From Amia ocellicauda (taxonomy: Eukaryota > Chordata > Actinopteri > Amiiformes > Amiidae): a stretch of DNA of 64,000 bases. The stretch spans positions 10,193,001-10,257,000 of the forward strand of contig NC_089856.1 in the NCBI RefSeq assembly GCF_036373705.1, read 5' to 3'. The notes under the pieces are model-generated. The model did no database searches. It saw only the letters and a program-made list of their open reading frames with translations, and was not told the origin of the DNA. Position numbers and translations under genes: made by a program. This document shows, piece after piece, positions 30,101 to 39,899 of this stretch (positions are counted from its first letter, which is position 1; each line of letters starts with the position of its first letter).

Positions 30101-30731
30101 TACACGATATATATCTCGATATTTCTTGTTTTTATCCAATCAAGCCACAAAATAAGACCTATGACATTCAAAGTATTTCGTTAAGCCTCCAATAAGCAAA
30201 ACTAACAAATACTACATGCAGGCTGTCATGGTAAATATATGAAGAATGAAACACATTACAGGGCAAGTGTTGTGTGATTACTATTACGTGTGTTATGTTG
30301 TTATGGGATATATATACATAAGTTTAAATATAGCTGGCGTTAAATGCGGGTGCCTTATCCCAGGGATTTTATATAGAACAATTATCCGGTCAAGGAAGGA
30401 CAGCAGCTCCCGTCTAAAAACAGTCCATATTTACCGATGTCTCAAAAATTATTTTTTAGAGAAAAAGTGAACATTATAATGCTTACGTGTTTCCACTTAT
30501 CTTCCTCAGAGCACATATATACATATACACACATTGTGATTTACTGTCACATAACAACAATAACACCAGTAATAGTGATCACGCAACACATGCGCTGTAA
30601 AGGTACAGATTCAGGCAGATTTAGCACAGCCGGGTCTATAGTGGCGCATCTGCTGGACAGAGACATTTCTCCTCCGACTGTCGCGTCTCGATTCTACTTA
30701 CAAGTACAGCACGTTGTTAATACAAAATAGT

Positions 30732-30777
<46 letters not shown>

Positions 30778-33700
30778 TTGAACCACTTCACCATCTTAAT
30801 AAAAAGGACATTATACTTTCTGCATGTGTTTGCATTGCTTTCCAATTCATTAAAATGCAAACAAACGTTTATTAATTTTATACAAATGATATCAGTCTAA
30901 ATTAGCGGGGGTGGGGGGTGCCTGCAGACAGCGGGGCGCAACGTGTGCGCTTGCGCATTAAAGAATCTCTTGGTTGTGTTGGTTATTGTGTGTCAGTTCT
31001 CTCTCCTCATGTCTGTTTGTGTTTCTGATGCACATCTTTTGCCGCATCCAGCACGTGTGGAAGAACCGGAAAGAACGCAAAGCGTCCTAATGACGAAAAA
31101 TACTGCCGTAAAGATTGCAATTTGCGATATAGCATAATATGAAACGATAGACGTTTTTATATCGTCATACGATATATATCGTCATATCGCACAGCCCTAC
31201 CACTGTATATGGAAAGAGGTTGGGGGGGACCTCATCTGCAAACTATACACACAGTACTGCTTCAACATTTCAGATGTCAAAATCAATATTGAGTGTGAGT
31301 GTCCTCTGCAGGCTGGGCAGCTGTGGCCTGTCAGAGCAGAGCGGTGAGGACCTGGCCTCTGCCCTCAGCGCCGCCTCCTCCGAGCTGCGAGAGCTGGAGC
31401 TAAGGGGCAACGCACTGCAGGACCAGGGGGTCATACGGCTCAGCGCAGGACTCAGTAGCCCCAACTGCAAACTCCAGTCCCTCAGGTACTTGCAGTCTGC
31501 CTGGTGCAGCGCCAACACAATGCAACACACCAGTTCACAAGCAGGGTGCCAGTGGTTATATAGGCTTGTACAGACACGTTTTATCGCACTTGCACATTGA
31601 CAAATGCAATGCTCAGCAGAAAACTGAGAAAGTGTGGGAACTGACTGTTGCAAACATGTACTTCTCTACTTGATAATGACATGGGTTTTACAGGCACCTA
31701 AAGAAGAGATAGGAACCATTTATTGCATTATCAGCATTGAGGGATGTTAAGCAATTGAGATGTTAGAAGGTGAATGTGGAGAGTGTGAACAGTGCTCCTT
31801 TAGCAGTGCTGTAACCTCTGTCCTTGACCATCTCTGTACAGTCTGGACCACTGTGAGCTGACAGCAGACTTTGGAGAGCACCTGGCGTCAGCCCTGCGTT
31901 CAGCCCACTCGGCTGTGAGAACACTGCAGCTCAGGAACAACGAGCTGGGGGACAGCGGCTTTCAGGGGCTCACTGCGGCGCTGCAGGATCCCAACTGCAA
32001 GCTGGAGCAACTATTGTAAGACAATGCACTGTGTAGTTTTTTTTTTTTTTAAGGCTGCAGTTGAAGTTTTGGTGTTAACACAGGCCCACGGAAACCAGAA
32101 CTGATATATTCTCTCTCTAAGCCCCATAATTCACCAACACTCAATATCTTTAATCAGATATTCATCTGGACCGAATGAAACCTGTGGCCCTACCCATGAA
32201 TTGTAAATGATGAGCTTACCGATCACATTTTGATTTCTAAGCGGTAGAAAAAGGCTTCTGACAATAGATTAAAATGCGATCGGATGCGGGTCTTTGAGAG
32301 ACACAGTTTTGTTTCCGTTTAGCCCCATGTCAAGTATGGTTAAGGGTGTCTCAATGGCCATCTTTCACTCCGCAGTGTGAACGACTGCTCACTGACGACG
32401 GCGTCCTGCGCGGGGCTGGCCAGGGCCTTGCGCTCACAGGCATGCCGGCTGACAGAGTTGGACCTGTCTGTCAACGATCTGTACGACCAGGGGGTGGCCC
32501 AGCTCTGTGGCGCACTCAAACACCGCGGTTGCAAACTGGAAAAGCTCAGGTCAGCGAGCCGTACACCACTGCATTACGGGTGACGGGTTGTGCAGGTTTT
32601 TCATATGTCTCTTTAAATCCCCATGCTTACAGCCCACAGACAGAACTCGAGTGGTTCAGTATATAATTTACCGACTGAGAAGGCAGCCACAGCTCCTGAT
32701 CTGACCTGGGGAGTTTTCGGGAGTAGGGCTCAGGAATGCGAGAAATATGTGCCACCGCCGAGGAGAGAGCAGATGGAAAGGGTGCCACTTGGTGTGTGAC
32801 GTGACGCTCTGTGCGCTCCACCCCCAGGCTCGCCCGGTGTGAGCTGACCAGTGGCTGCTGTGAGGACCTGGCTTTGGTGCTGCGCTACAGGAGCTCCAGG
32901 CTGAGGGAACTGGAGCTCGGCGTGAACCCACTGAAGGATGAGGGAGTGAAGGTGCTGTGGGGGGCTCTGAAGGACCACCGATGCAAACTGGAGCACCTCG
33001 GGTAGGCTTACTGTACTAACTGGCTTTTCAGTGTTGCGATTTTACCTGTTAGTCGGGAAATGTCCTGCCTTGTTGGGATTCTTTATTTGTCACATCTCAG
33101 CTTCATTATGAAGTGGTTTATAAAAAACTTTGTCCAATCATTGTAGGAAATATTTACATACATAAAATGAAAAAAGGAATTTGCAATTCATTGTTGTTTC
33201 CAATGGCGGGTCTCATTTTGTCAGCGTGGAGCTGGCCAGCCTGACCGATGCCTGCGTTGACGAGCTGACCGCCGCCCTGCGGGTGAACCGCTCTCTGAAG
33301 TACATCGAGCTGAAGAACAACAACCTGACGGACGCCTCCATCCCCGAGATCCTCAAGGTGTTCCAGGACAGCCCCACGCTCCAGAAAATCAAGTGAGTGT
33401 AGTTGTTTGCACCATAGCTGCCACAGAGGTACGACCTCTTCACATAAGATCAATATTTATTTTAAACTTTGGATTTTTGGGGTGTTTTCAATCTTTGGTA
33501 AATCCTGGCAGAACCGTAACATTGCCGCTAGAGGACTATTTGAAGAAGCCGAGTTAGGGTGCGATTGTGGGACCCACAGCATCCTGGGTGACCTATGAGA
33601 TGAGACTGGGGGACATACATGTCTGAGACCTAAATCAAATTACACAATGTTCTAGACCAAATGCAATGCTTACAATGTGTTGATTAAAATTAAAAGCTGC

Positions 33701-33912
33701 CCTTTCTTTATTAGGTGCTGGCAAGAGAAGAGACATGTCATTTTTGGGAGGCCTAAAAGTGAATTTGAGCTCAATAATTAGGACCCTTTCTTTATTAGAT
33801 GATATTTGTCATGCTTTGTGTGTATGTGCATCTCTACAGTGTACGCTACAACAACTTCAGCGAAGAGGCTCTGATGATGCTGGACGAATGCGACCGAGAG
33901 ATTGAATACTGA
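27109..33912 (+). CDS. NACHT-LRR (NLR family) protein, nine exons
   Basis: A likely cytosolic innate sensor/regulator of the STAND NTPase class. Exons: 27109-27166, 27756-29406, 29756-29929, 31312-31485, 31842-32015, 32376-32549, 32828-33001, 33225-33392, 33840-33912. All GT-AG junctions agree in phase and the total is 2820 nt (939 residues plus TGA). The large exon carries the NACHT domain: Walker A GVAGVGKTT at residues 117-125, Walker B LFLLDGLDQ at about 190-198, sensor-like VLVTTRP at about 238-244, then winged-helix/NOD-associated regions to about residue 569. Five exons of exactly 174 nt and one of 168 nt each encode a pair of ribonuclease-inhibitor-type LRRs (DPNCKLxxLxLxxCxL). No CARD, PYD or FISNA domain is seen. 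The ATG at 27109 has a fair Kozak context (GCGATGG), but the frame stays open upstream to the acceptor at 27083-27084, so an unseen 5' exon is possible. Most similar in style to fish NLRP/NLRC3-like genes; not matched to a named gene. Confidence 0.85.
30042..31199. mobile_element. Non-autonomous hAT-type element in NLR intron 3
   Basis: A 1158-bp element with termini TAGGGCTGGGCGATATGAC on the left and, as reverse complement, TAGGGCTGTGCGATATGAC on the right. It is flanked by a perfect 8-bp target duplication CCACTGTA (30034-30041 and 31200-31207), diagnostic of hAT transposition. The interior has no transposase and contains an AAT microsatellite (30732-30777). Confidence 0.9.
30732..30777. 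repeat. (AAT)n microsatellite inside the hAT element
   Basis: A near-perfect AAT run of about 46 bp within the hAT element at 30042-31199. Confidence 0.92.
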
Positions 33913-34286
33913 GGCTGGAGAATCAACCTCAGGAGGCCACAAGCAACAGACAGAAAAGGATGGGGAGGAGAAAACAGGTGGATTTCTGAGGGCTATCGCT
34001 TTGTTATACTGGAGAAACTGGGATTAAAGTTACTGTTTCTCAGATGTTTTCTTTTGCACCTGTGGTTTTTTTTTTTCTTCGGTTGCATCATCTAGCAAAG
34101 AGGCAAATTTTCATACTGTAGAGCTCGGCAATTAACAAATCTGCTTTCCCTTTCCTCACAGTGACACTGCAGTACAAGACTTAATTGTGCAATTATGTCA
34201 AAATTGCAGCATTTGCCCTCAACATTATGACACTTGAATTAAGGAATTTGGTTCCTTAAAGCTATGCAACACTTCAACTTAAAACA

Positions 34287-34292
34287 AATAAA
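34287..34292 (+). promoter_or_regulatory. Candidate NLR poly(A) signal AATAAA
   Basis: A canonical hexamer about 375 bp after the NLR stop codon; the sequence between is A/T-rich and without other features, consistent with a short 3' UTR. Confidence 0.5.
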
Positions 34293-34439
34293 AAACAGCA
34301 CTATCTTGCACTGCACATTTATTTCTTACACACAATGCCGTTTCCTGAAAAGTATACAAGACTTCAAAGTATGTGTCTGGAATTGCTACAGGTGCCACTA
34401 AAGATAGCATCCTCATGACATCGTCAGGCAGGATAGGGT

Positions 34440-35235
34440 TGGTAAATTTGCACCACTGTAATGAAAAGGCTTGGAGGTAAATAAAAACGCTACATTGGCA
34501 AAAAGGTTTAAATTGAGTTTACACTGAGTTATTCCACACCGACCTTGACAAACCATTTCTCTATGGACCTCATTTTGTGCACAGGGGCATTGTCATGCTG
34601 AAACAGGAAAGGGCCTCCCCAAACTACTGCCACAAATCGTCTAGAATGTCATTGTATGCTGTAGGGTTAAGATTTCCCTTCAGTGAAACTAAGGGACCAA
34701 GCCCAAACCATTATTCCTCCTCCACCAAACTGCCAGATGGTGAAGCGTGATTCATCACTCCAGAGAATGGAGAATGTTTCTACTGCACAGAGTCCAATGG
34801 TGGCGAGCTTTACACCACTCCAGTCGATACCTGGCATTGTGCATGGTGATCTTAGGCTTGTGCGGCTGCTCAGCCATGGAAACCCATTTCATGAAGCTCT
34901 CGATGAACAGTTCTTGTGCCGGTGTTGCTTCCAAAGGCAGGACAGACGATTTGTACATGCTACGTGCTTCATCACTCGGCTGTAACATTCTGTGAGCTTG
35001 TGTGGCCTTTCCACTTCACAATAACAGCACTTACAGTTGACTCTAGCAGGGCAGAAATTTGACTAACTGACTTGTTGGAAAGGTCTTCAGTATGGCCCAT
35101 TCTACTGCCAGTTTGTCTATGAAGATTGCATGGTTGTGAACTTGATTTTATATACCTGTCAGCAATGGGTGTGGCTGAAATAGCAGAATCCACTAATTAG
35201 AAGGGGTGTCCATATACTTTGTTGTTGCATATGTT
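34440..35235 (-). mobile_element. Tc1/mariner remnant with decayed transposase
   Basis: Minus-strand fragments of a DD34E transposase in several frames: MGHTEDLSNKSVSQISALL (start), VIVKWKGHTSSQ (N-terminal DNA binding), ITMHNARYRLEWCKARHHWT, WSDESRFTIWQFGGGGIMVW and FQHDNAPVHK-like sequence. The right end contains GGGGTGTCCATATACTTTG, typical of fish Tc1 termini. Frameshifts and deletions make it clearly dead. The left terminus was not identified. Confidence 0.8.
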
Positions 35236-35716
35236 GTGTACTACAAAAAAGTGGCCTAATGTCTCGGCGAATTGTGATAATCCAGGCTTTCCTTGTTTGT
35301 TTTTCTACTGTACACCCGTGAAGTGAAAGGGCTTGATCTCGATCATAACGAAAATCACTCACACGGCTTGGAACACAACAGTGATACACATTTGTTTATG
35401 GCACTTCCAGAACTGATACTTTCCGAGCCTCGTTTTCGCTGGGACTGTGAATAAGGTCCATTATGACTATAGTAATAATAAACTGTAGTTTGTGTAGTTT
35501 ATTTACACTTACATGTTACAGAGGAGTTTTGTAATGGGGTGGGGGGTTAAAACTATTTATACATCATTGTGTTAGTGCTTGCATTTGAATGAGGAAATAT
35601 GAAAAAAACTGAAGACATTTTAAAAGATCAATCAATATTTGTATTTAATAATTTTTATTAATAATAATAAGATTAAATAATTGGTCCCAGTAATCCTGTT
35701 GAAGCCAGGGGGACAC

Positions 35717-35914
35717 TCAGCACTTGGCTTTCTTGTGCACTGGCTCCAGGATGACAGCAGATCTCTTGCGCCCCCCAGTGCAGAAGCTGTCCTCCCTCAT
35801 GTTGGTGGGGGTGGCCTTGGCCAGGCTGCAGGGTCTCTGTTAGGGGCTTCAGGTCGGGAATGAGGGCAGCAGTCTGTGTACAACCTTCCTCCAGCTGTGT
35901 CTCCTCCACCTGGG
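35717..35914 (-). pseudogene. Terminal-exon fragment, left palindrome copy
   Basis: Read on the minus strand after a CAG acceptor-like site, the sequence encodes VEETQLEEGCTQTAALIPDL then KPLTETLQPGQGHP. It then loses frame relative to the right copy because about 8 nt are missing. In the other frame it continues TNMREDSFCTGGRKRSAVIL... to KKAKC and TGA at 35717-35719. Codon-like conservation between the arms suggests a captured last exon of a real gene. I do not recognise the protein. No upstream exons are present. Confidence 0.5.
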
Positions 35915-35996
35915 ACGACACACAGCGCTGAGAAAGAGACACACCTGCGATACCACTGATCAACACTGCCCATCTTTCACTGCCCCACCGTCCCAG

Positions 35997-36202
35997 GTGG
36001 AGGAGACGCGGCTGGAGGAGGGCTGTACACAGACTGCTGCCCTTGTTCCCGAACTGAAGCCCCTAACAGAGACCCTGCAGCCTGGCCAAGGCCACCCCCC
36101 CAGCCCCACCAACATGAGGGAGGACAGCTTCTCCACTGGGGGGTGCAAGAGATCATCTGTCATCCTGGAGCCAGAGCACAAGAAAACCAAGTGCTCAGTG
36201 TC
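35997..36202 (+). pseudogene. Terminal-exon fragment, right palindrome copy
   Basis: The outward-facing counterpart of the left fragment. From GTCCCAG|GTG the frame reads VEETRLEEGCTQTAALVPEL, KPLTETLQPGQGHPPSPTNM, REDSFSTGGCKRSSVILEPE and HKKTKCSVS without interruption. It then runs into the inserted 0.5-kb repeat at 36203. It lacks the stop found in the left copy. The function is unknown; upstream exons are absent. Confidence 0.5.
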
Positions 36203-36719
36203 TGGCACGTTACAACCCTTTCAGGGTTGTTGGCATTTATCAGTGCTGGGCGATACCAAATTAAGGCATGACATGTAAATGCTTAGCTTAAAATGGATGT
36301 GTACAAACTGATTTTTTCCTGGTAGAGCAGAACCGGACTTCAGAAAATAAGCGTTGTCACATGGTCCAAAACAAATCAAACAAGTAAAACAATTATTCCA
36401 AAACAAAAAGGTCCTTTATTTCTCTAAGCAAAGCTAGTATTCTGTTTCTCTTTAAAATGTACCTCACCAGCTGCTTCAATTAAATCGTACACACAGGTAG
36501 AGCACTGCATCGAACAAATCTACCAGGCCAGCAACCCCAGTACACCGCACTGAAGCCGCAGCCTGTCGGATCTCGGTGGTTCCTGGACCCATAGGCGGTA
36601 TTTTCCCCCTCAGGACCAGGATTTCCAAAATCAATGCCAGAGTACTGCTGCAGTGTTGGGGTATTGCACATGAGATTTTAAACCCAAGTCCTCAAACATT
36701 AACCAAGACACTATACGAT
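36203..36719. mobile_element. 0.5-kb interspersed unit, copy 1 (inside the palindrome)
   Basis: 36217-36722 is nearly identical to 39900-40416. Copy 1 lacks 11 nt found in copy 2 after ACAAACTGATTTT. Flanking AGTGTC repeats (36197-36202 and 36720-36725), together with continuity of the palindrome arm across the unit, show it was inserted. No transposase is present, the minus-strand 63-codon frame is shared by both copies, and the class is not recognised. Confidence 0.7.
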
Positions 36720-37168
36720 AGTGTCCCCCTGGCTACAGCATGATTACTGGGACCAATTATTTAGTCTTATTATTATTAATAATCAATTATTTAATAATCT
36801 TTCAATACGAATATTGATTGATCTTTTAAAATGTCTTCAGTTTTTTCATATTTCCTCATTCAAAAACAATAGCACTAATGCATTGCTGTATACTTAGATC
36901 TAACACCCTGTCCCATTACAAAACTCGTTTGTAACGTGCAAGTGTAAATAAACTACACAGAATACAGCTGATTATTAATAGCCGGAAATGAGAACTGAAG
37001 ACACGAAGTTTGGTTCCAAGTGGCACACAAATGAGCCCTTACAATATACATGTCGTCTTTACGTAGAGATCAATATTAAAGCAGATCAGCGGTAAATATT
37101 TCAGTTGTGTATTGTAATCCTAAAAAGTAAAATGAACTATATGTAAGATACCAATGAAAACTCTTTAC

Positions 37169-37172
37169 AAAA
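37169..37172 (-). terminator. RNA polymerase III terminator of tRNA-Ile
   Basis: A TTTT run on the minus strand beginning 9 nt after the tRNA 3' end (AAAA on +), the minimal Pol III stop signal. Confidence 0.7.
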
Positions 37173-37180
37173 CGGTAACT

Positions 37181-37253
37181 GGCCAGTACGGGGATCGAAC
37201 CCGCGACCTTGGCGTTATTAGCACCACGCTCTAACCAACTGAGCTAACCGGCC
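37181..37253 (-). tRNA. tRNA-Ile (anticodon AAT)
   Basis: The minus strand folds as a 73-nt cloverleaf: acceptor GGCCGGT/ACTGGCC (one G-U pair), D arm TAGCTCAGTTGGTTAGAGC (A box), anticodon stem TGGTG/CGCCA with loop CTAATAA giving anticodon AAT (37217-37219 on +), and a T arm with GGTTCGATCCC (B box). It matches the vertebrate tRNA-Ile-AAT family. No intron and no encoded CCA. Four T residues follow on the minus strand as the Pol III terminator. Confidence 0.97.
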
Positions 37254-38104
37254 ACTATACATTAAAATTCATCCTCACTGTAAGTCCACTGACAAAAGTA
37301 TACATGTCATTACTTTAATTTATATTTTTAGAGGTTTTTGTAAATATTTAAATTACATAAGTCAACGTTGCAACAGTAATGAAAATGGCAGATGCCAAAA
37401 TGCCAAGAAAACCCCCCAGTAGGGGGTTTGCGTTTTACAGGCATTGGGTTTGTCCCTTCCGAGAACCCTTACTTCAGACTCACGTGTCAGAGAGCACTGC
37501 ACATAACACTGTGACATTGAAAGTAGCTCTTCCACTGAACAGGTAAGCATTTCCCGTATTAATGATGGCTTAAACTAGATAGGCAGTCGTTACTTGTGAC
37601 AATGGTCGAGATGCAACCAGTTTAGTTTTAAAAAAAGAAAGTCACCCTTCCCTTACAACCAGATCATATCAGGAAATAACTCGCAGCAGGAACTGGAAAG
37701 AAAGGATCTCTCATATCTGCGGTTGCCTACATAAACACACCTACTGTGAAGTAAGACATCCGTGCCTGTGTTATCGTACTACATATGGGATATATACACT
37801 TCATAATCAGTTTAAATGCTCGTATCTTCGTTTGAAGTAAATGCAGTTACACGTTGGGGATAAATTAGTGCACAGCGACGCGTTGTGTGTGCGTGACATG
37901 AAACCGCTACGAAGCGTCTCGTCGTGCAGCATCTCCTTTAGGGTGGTAGCGTGTACACAAGTACCATTGAACAAACTGAACCAACCGCAGACACGTTGGA
38001 CTTTCTTTAAAGGAGGACGTAGCTTGACAACTGAAAATACCCGGTGGAAGCCATTCCGTGCTGCGGCTGCGTCATCAGAGCTCCGCGTTTTGGCCCGACG
38101 TCAG
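37254..38104 (+). promoter_or_regulatory. cox14 promoter region and non-coding first exon
   Basis: The sequence becomes CpG-rich from about 37850, as expected of a housekeeping promoter. A good donor CAG|GTAAGT ends a likely 5'-UTR exon at 38104 and pairs with the acceptor TGCCCTGCAG ending at 38520, 16 nt before the cox14 ATG. The transcription start cannot be placed. The 197-codon frame at 37841 crosses the splice site and is not conserved. Confidence 0.5.
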
Positions 38105-38536
38105 GTAAGTCGCGCCGACACACCCGCTCAGCCGCCTCCCGAGACGTCAATCATCAAATCCGGCGCATTTTCAGCGTTTGTGCGCGTTTATTGGAGCACA
38201 ACTGCCTGGAGAGCCTTTGGTGACCTGCGCAGTTGCGATCACGTTCCCGAGAAAATGGACGAACGGTCATGGCAATGGGACAGGTGTTTAATCGGAACAC
38301 GTTTTACAAGACGTACTTTAATTAAAGAAAAAGTAGCAGGTAAATCCAGAAACGAGTCACTGAACTTCAATTCCCCTACTGTTTATCCTGGAACGTGTCT
38401 AGAAACAACCCCCACTTTAACGAGTGTAAATTAACTTAGGATATATGCATCTTGTTTACCAGGCGAAATTAACTTGTATATTATTTTTGAAGAGCACCTT
38501 TGTGTCCGTTTGCCCTGCAGTCGCAGTCTGGTCGCC

Positions 38537-38713
38537 ATGGTCCTGGGAAAGCGCCTGGCAGACGTGGGATACCGGGTCTTCTCCGGCTCCATGATGGTGC
38601 TCACGGTTTACGCCGGATACCTGTGCGCCCATCGCGGGTACCGCTACATGCAGCGGCAGAAAGAGCTCAAACTGGCTGCAGAAACCCAATCAGAAGAGAC
38701 CCTGAAAGACTGA
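38537..38713 (+). CDS. cox14: Cytochrome c oxidase assembly factor COX14
   Basis: A small mitochondrial inner-membrane protein that binds newly made COX1 in the MITRAC assembly intermediate. The whole coding region is one exon of 58 codons from an ATG in strong Kozak context (GTCGCCATGG). The product begins MVLGKRLADVGYRVFSGSMM and closely follows human COX14 ([24 protein letters not shown]). It has a single hydrophobic segment at about residues 15-33 (FSGSMMVLTVYAGYLCA), then a basic stretch HRGYRYMQRQKELK and a polar tail. The length equals the human protein (57). The 5' UTR is split by an intron at 38105-38520. It is tail-to-tail with cers5, as COX14 and CERS5 are in human, which supports orthology. 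Confidence 0.95.
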   Translation: MVLGKRLADVGYRVFSGSMMVLTVYAGYLCAHRGYRYMQRQKELKLAAETQSEETLKD

Positions 38714-39050
38714 CAGGCGCTTAGCCCCACCCCTTCCGTGCTAAATACCCCCATATAATGAGAATTGTTTGTTTGGAAACGTTGGCAAGTTTGGGGTTTG
38801 TAAAAAGGGAGTCAACATGTATACATTTGTTTTAGTGCACATATGATAAAGCAGAGTCTTTCTAAATGATTGTAATCAAGCCCCCTCTTTTGACCTGGGT
38901 GGATGCTCATTGTGGAGTACAAGGCTGTTTATTAAAAGGGGTTCAGATGCATCCTGTTGATATATGCTTTTGCCTTACTCTTGGTACTGTATGAGAGTGT
39001 GGAAGAGATACCAATACCTGGCACTGGATCATATACTGTAATCTGAAGTC

Positions 39051-39056
39051 ATTAAA
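39051..39056 (+). promoter_or_regulatory. Candidate cox14 poly(A) signal ATTAAA
   Basis: The common variant hexamer about 340 bp after the cox14 stop, giving a plausible short 3' UTR before the repeat block beginning near 39170. Confidence 0.4.
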
Positions 39057-39169
39057 TCATTTTTTCTTGGATCACTTGGTATTGTTATACCCTGGTTATG
39101 TACAAAAGCAGGGATGTCTACAATCTTTGCTGACCAATGAACAATTTCCGTACAGGAGATCAATGGTTT

Positions 39170-39330
39170 AGAGTAGTTCCCAACCCTGGCTTGGGAGAAC
39201 CCCATACTCTGCTGGTTTGTGTTCCAACCCAGCTCTCAAATACTTTATTGAACTAATAATTAAGAGCTCCCTTGGAACACAGACCAGCAGGGTAGGGGGT
39301 CCTCCAGGACCAGCAGTGGGAACCACAGAT
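39170..39330. mobile_element. Small degenerate inverted-repeat element
   Basis: The left end GTTCCCAACCCTGGCTTGGG and the right end, as reverse complement GGTTCCCACTGCTGGTCCTG, continue into matching CTGCTGGT(T/C)TGTGTTCCAA on both sides. Together they form a fold-back of about 160 bp. No clear target duplication; the ends are approximate. Confidence 0.5.
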
Positions 39331-39348
39331 TTATAGGTTCTTCTACAG

Positions 39349-39648
39349 CAGGGGTGTCAGACTCCAGTCCTGGGGGGCTATAGTATCTGCTGGGTTTCAT
39401 TCCAGCCCAGCTCTTGGCTCTTTAATTGGTCCAATTTAACAATTTAGATTTTAACACTTCTCTCCAGGCTGAAATGTTCTGCGGGTTCAATGTTTTGAGT
39501 CATCAACAAATTGTAAGATATCAGCTATGAAAATCCAATATGAAAGTTTAAGATAATGTCGTTATTTACTCAGGTAGGCTTAAGTAGTTCCTGCTAACGA
39601 AAACATGTGGACACTGCGGCCCCCCAGGACTGGAGTCTGACACCCCTG
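39349..39648. mobile_element. hAT-type MITE, 300 bp
   Basis: Terminal inverted repeats of about 30 bp (CAGGGGTGTCAGACTCCAGT on the left; the right end is its reverse complement, ...GTCTGACACCCCTG). A perfect 8-bp target duplication TTCTACAG lies at 39341-39348 and 39649-39656. No coding capacity. Confidence 0.93.
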
Positions 39649-39899
39649 TTCTACAGAATAAGGACTTGATTTATGCAAGACTGTAGCCCTGCAGTATCAG
39701 AGAAGCTGCAATGGAAAAGGGTTTCCTTCTTTTATGGTCTATCTGTGTTGGAACTAGTTCACAATTCCTGGACATGCTTCTTTAAGAAGGTAGATTGTAG
39801 ATGACTCATGTAAATAGGACCTAAATGTGACTTAAGGCCTCAACAACCTGCTCTTCTGATGAAGCCAATCTACCTGTAAGAATCATCAATCCCAAGCTT

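Larger units (their letters stand above)
35465..36985. repeat. Large imperfect palindrome carrying an apparent coding exon in each arm
   Basis: The left arm (about 35465-35912) matches the reverse complement of a right arm split into 35988-36202 and 36720-36985. The unpaired centre is about 75 bp. The inner part of each arm reads outward as a terminal coding exon. The right arm is split by a 0.5-kb insertion (36203-36719) flanked by AGTGTC on both sides. The arms differ by scattered substitutions and small indels. Confidence 0.85.

Noticed and set aside
36480-36671. 63-codon frame conserved in both 0.5-kb repeat copies, considered as a gene
   Set aside because: Conservation is explained by the DNA repeat being recent; no recognised domain.
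36217-36722. Snapped against known small nuclear and other structured RNAs (U1, U2, U3, U4, U5, U11, 7SK)
   Set aside because: No convincing match to the sequences I remember; left as an unclassified repeat.
37841-38434. 197-codon open frame upstream of cox14
   Set aside because: It runs through a strong splice donor at 38105 in a CpG-rich promoter region, has no recognisable domain, and no family match comes to mind.
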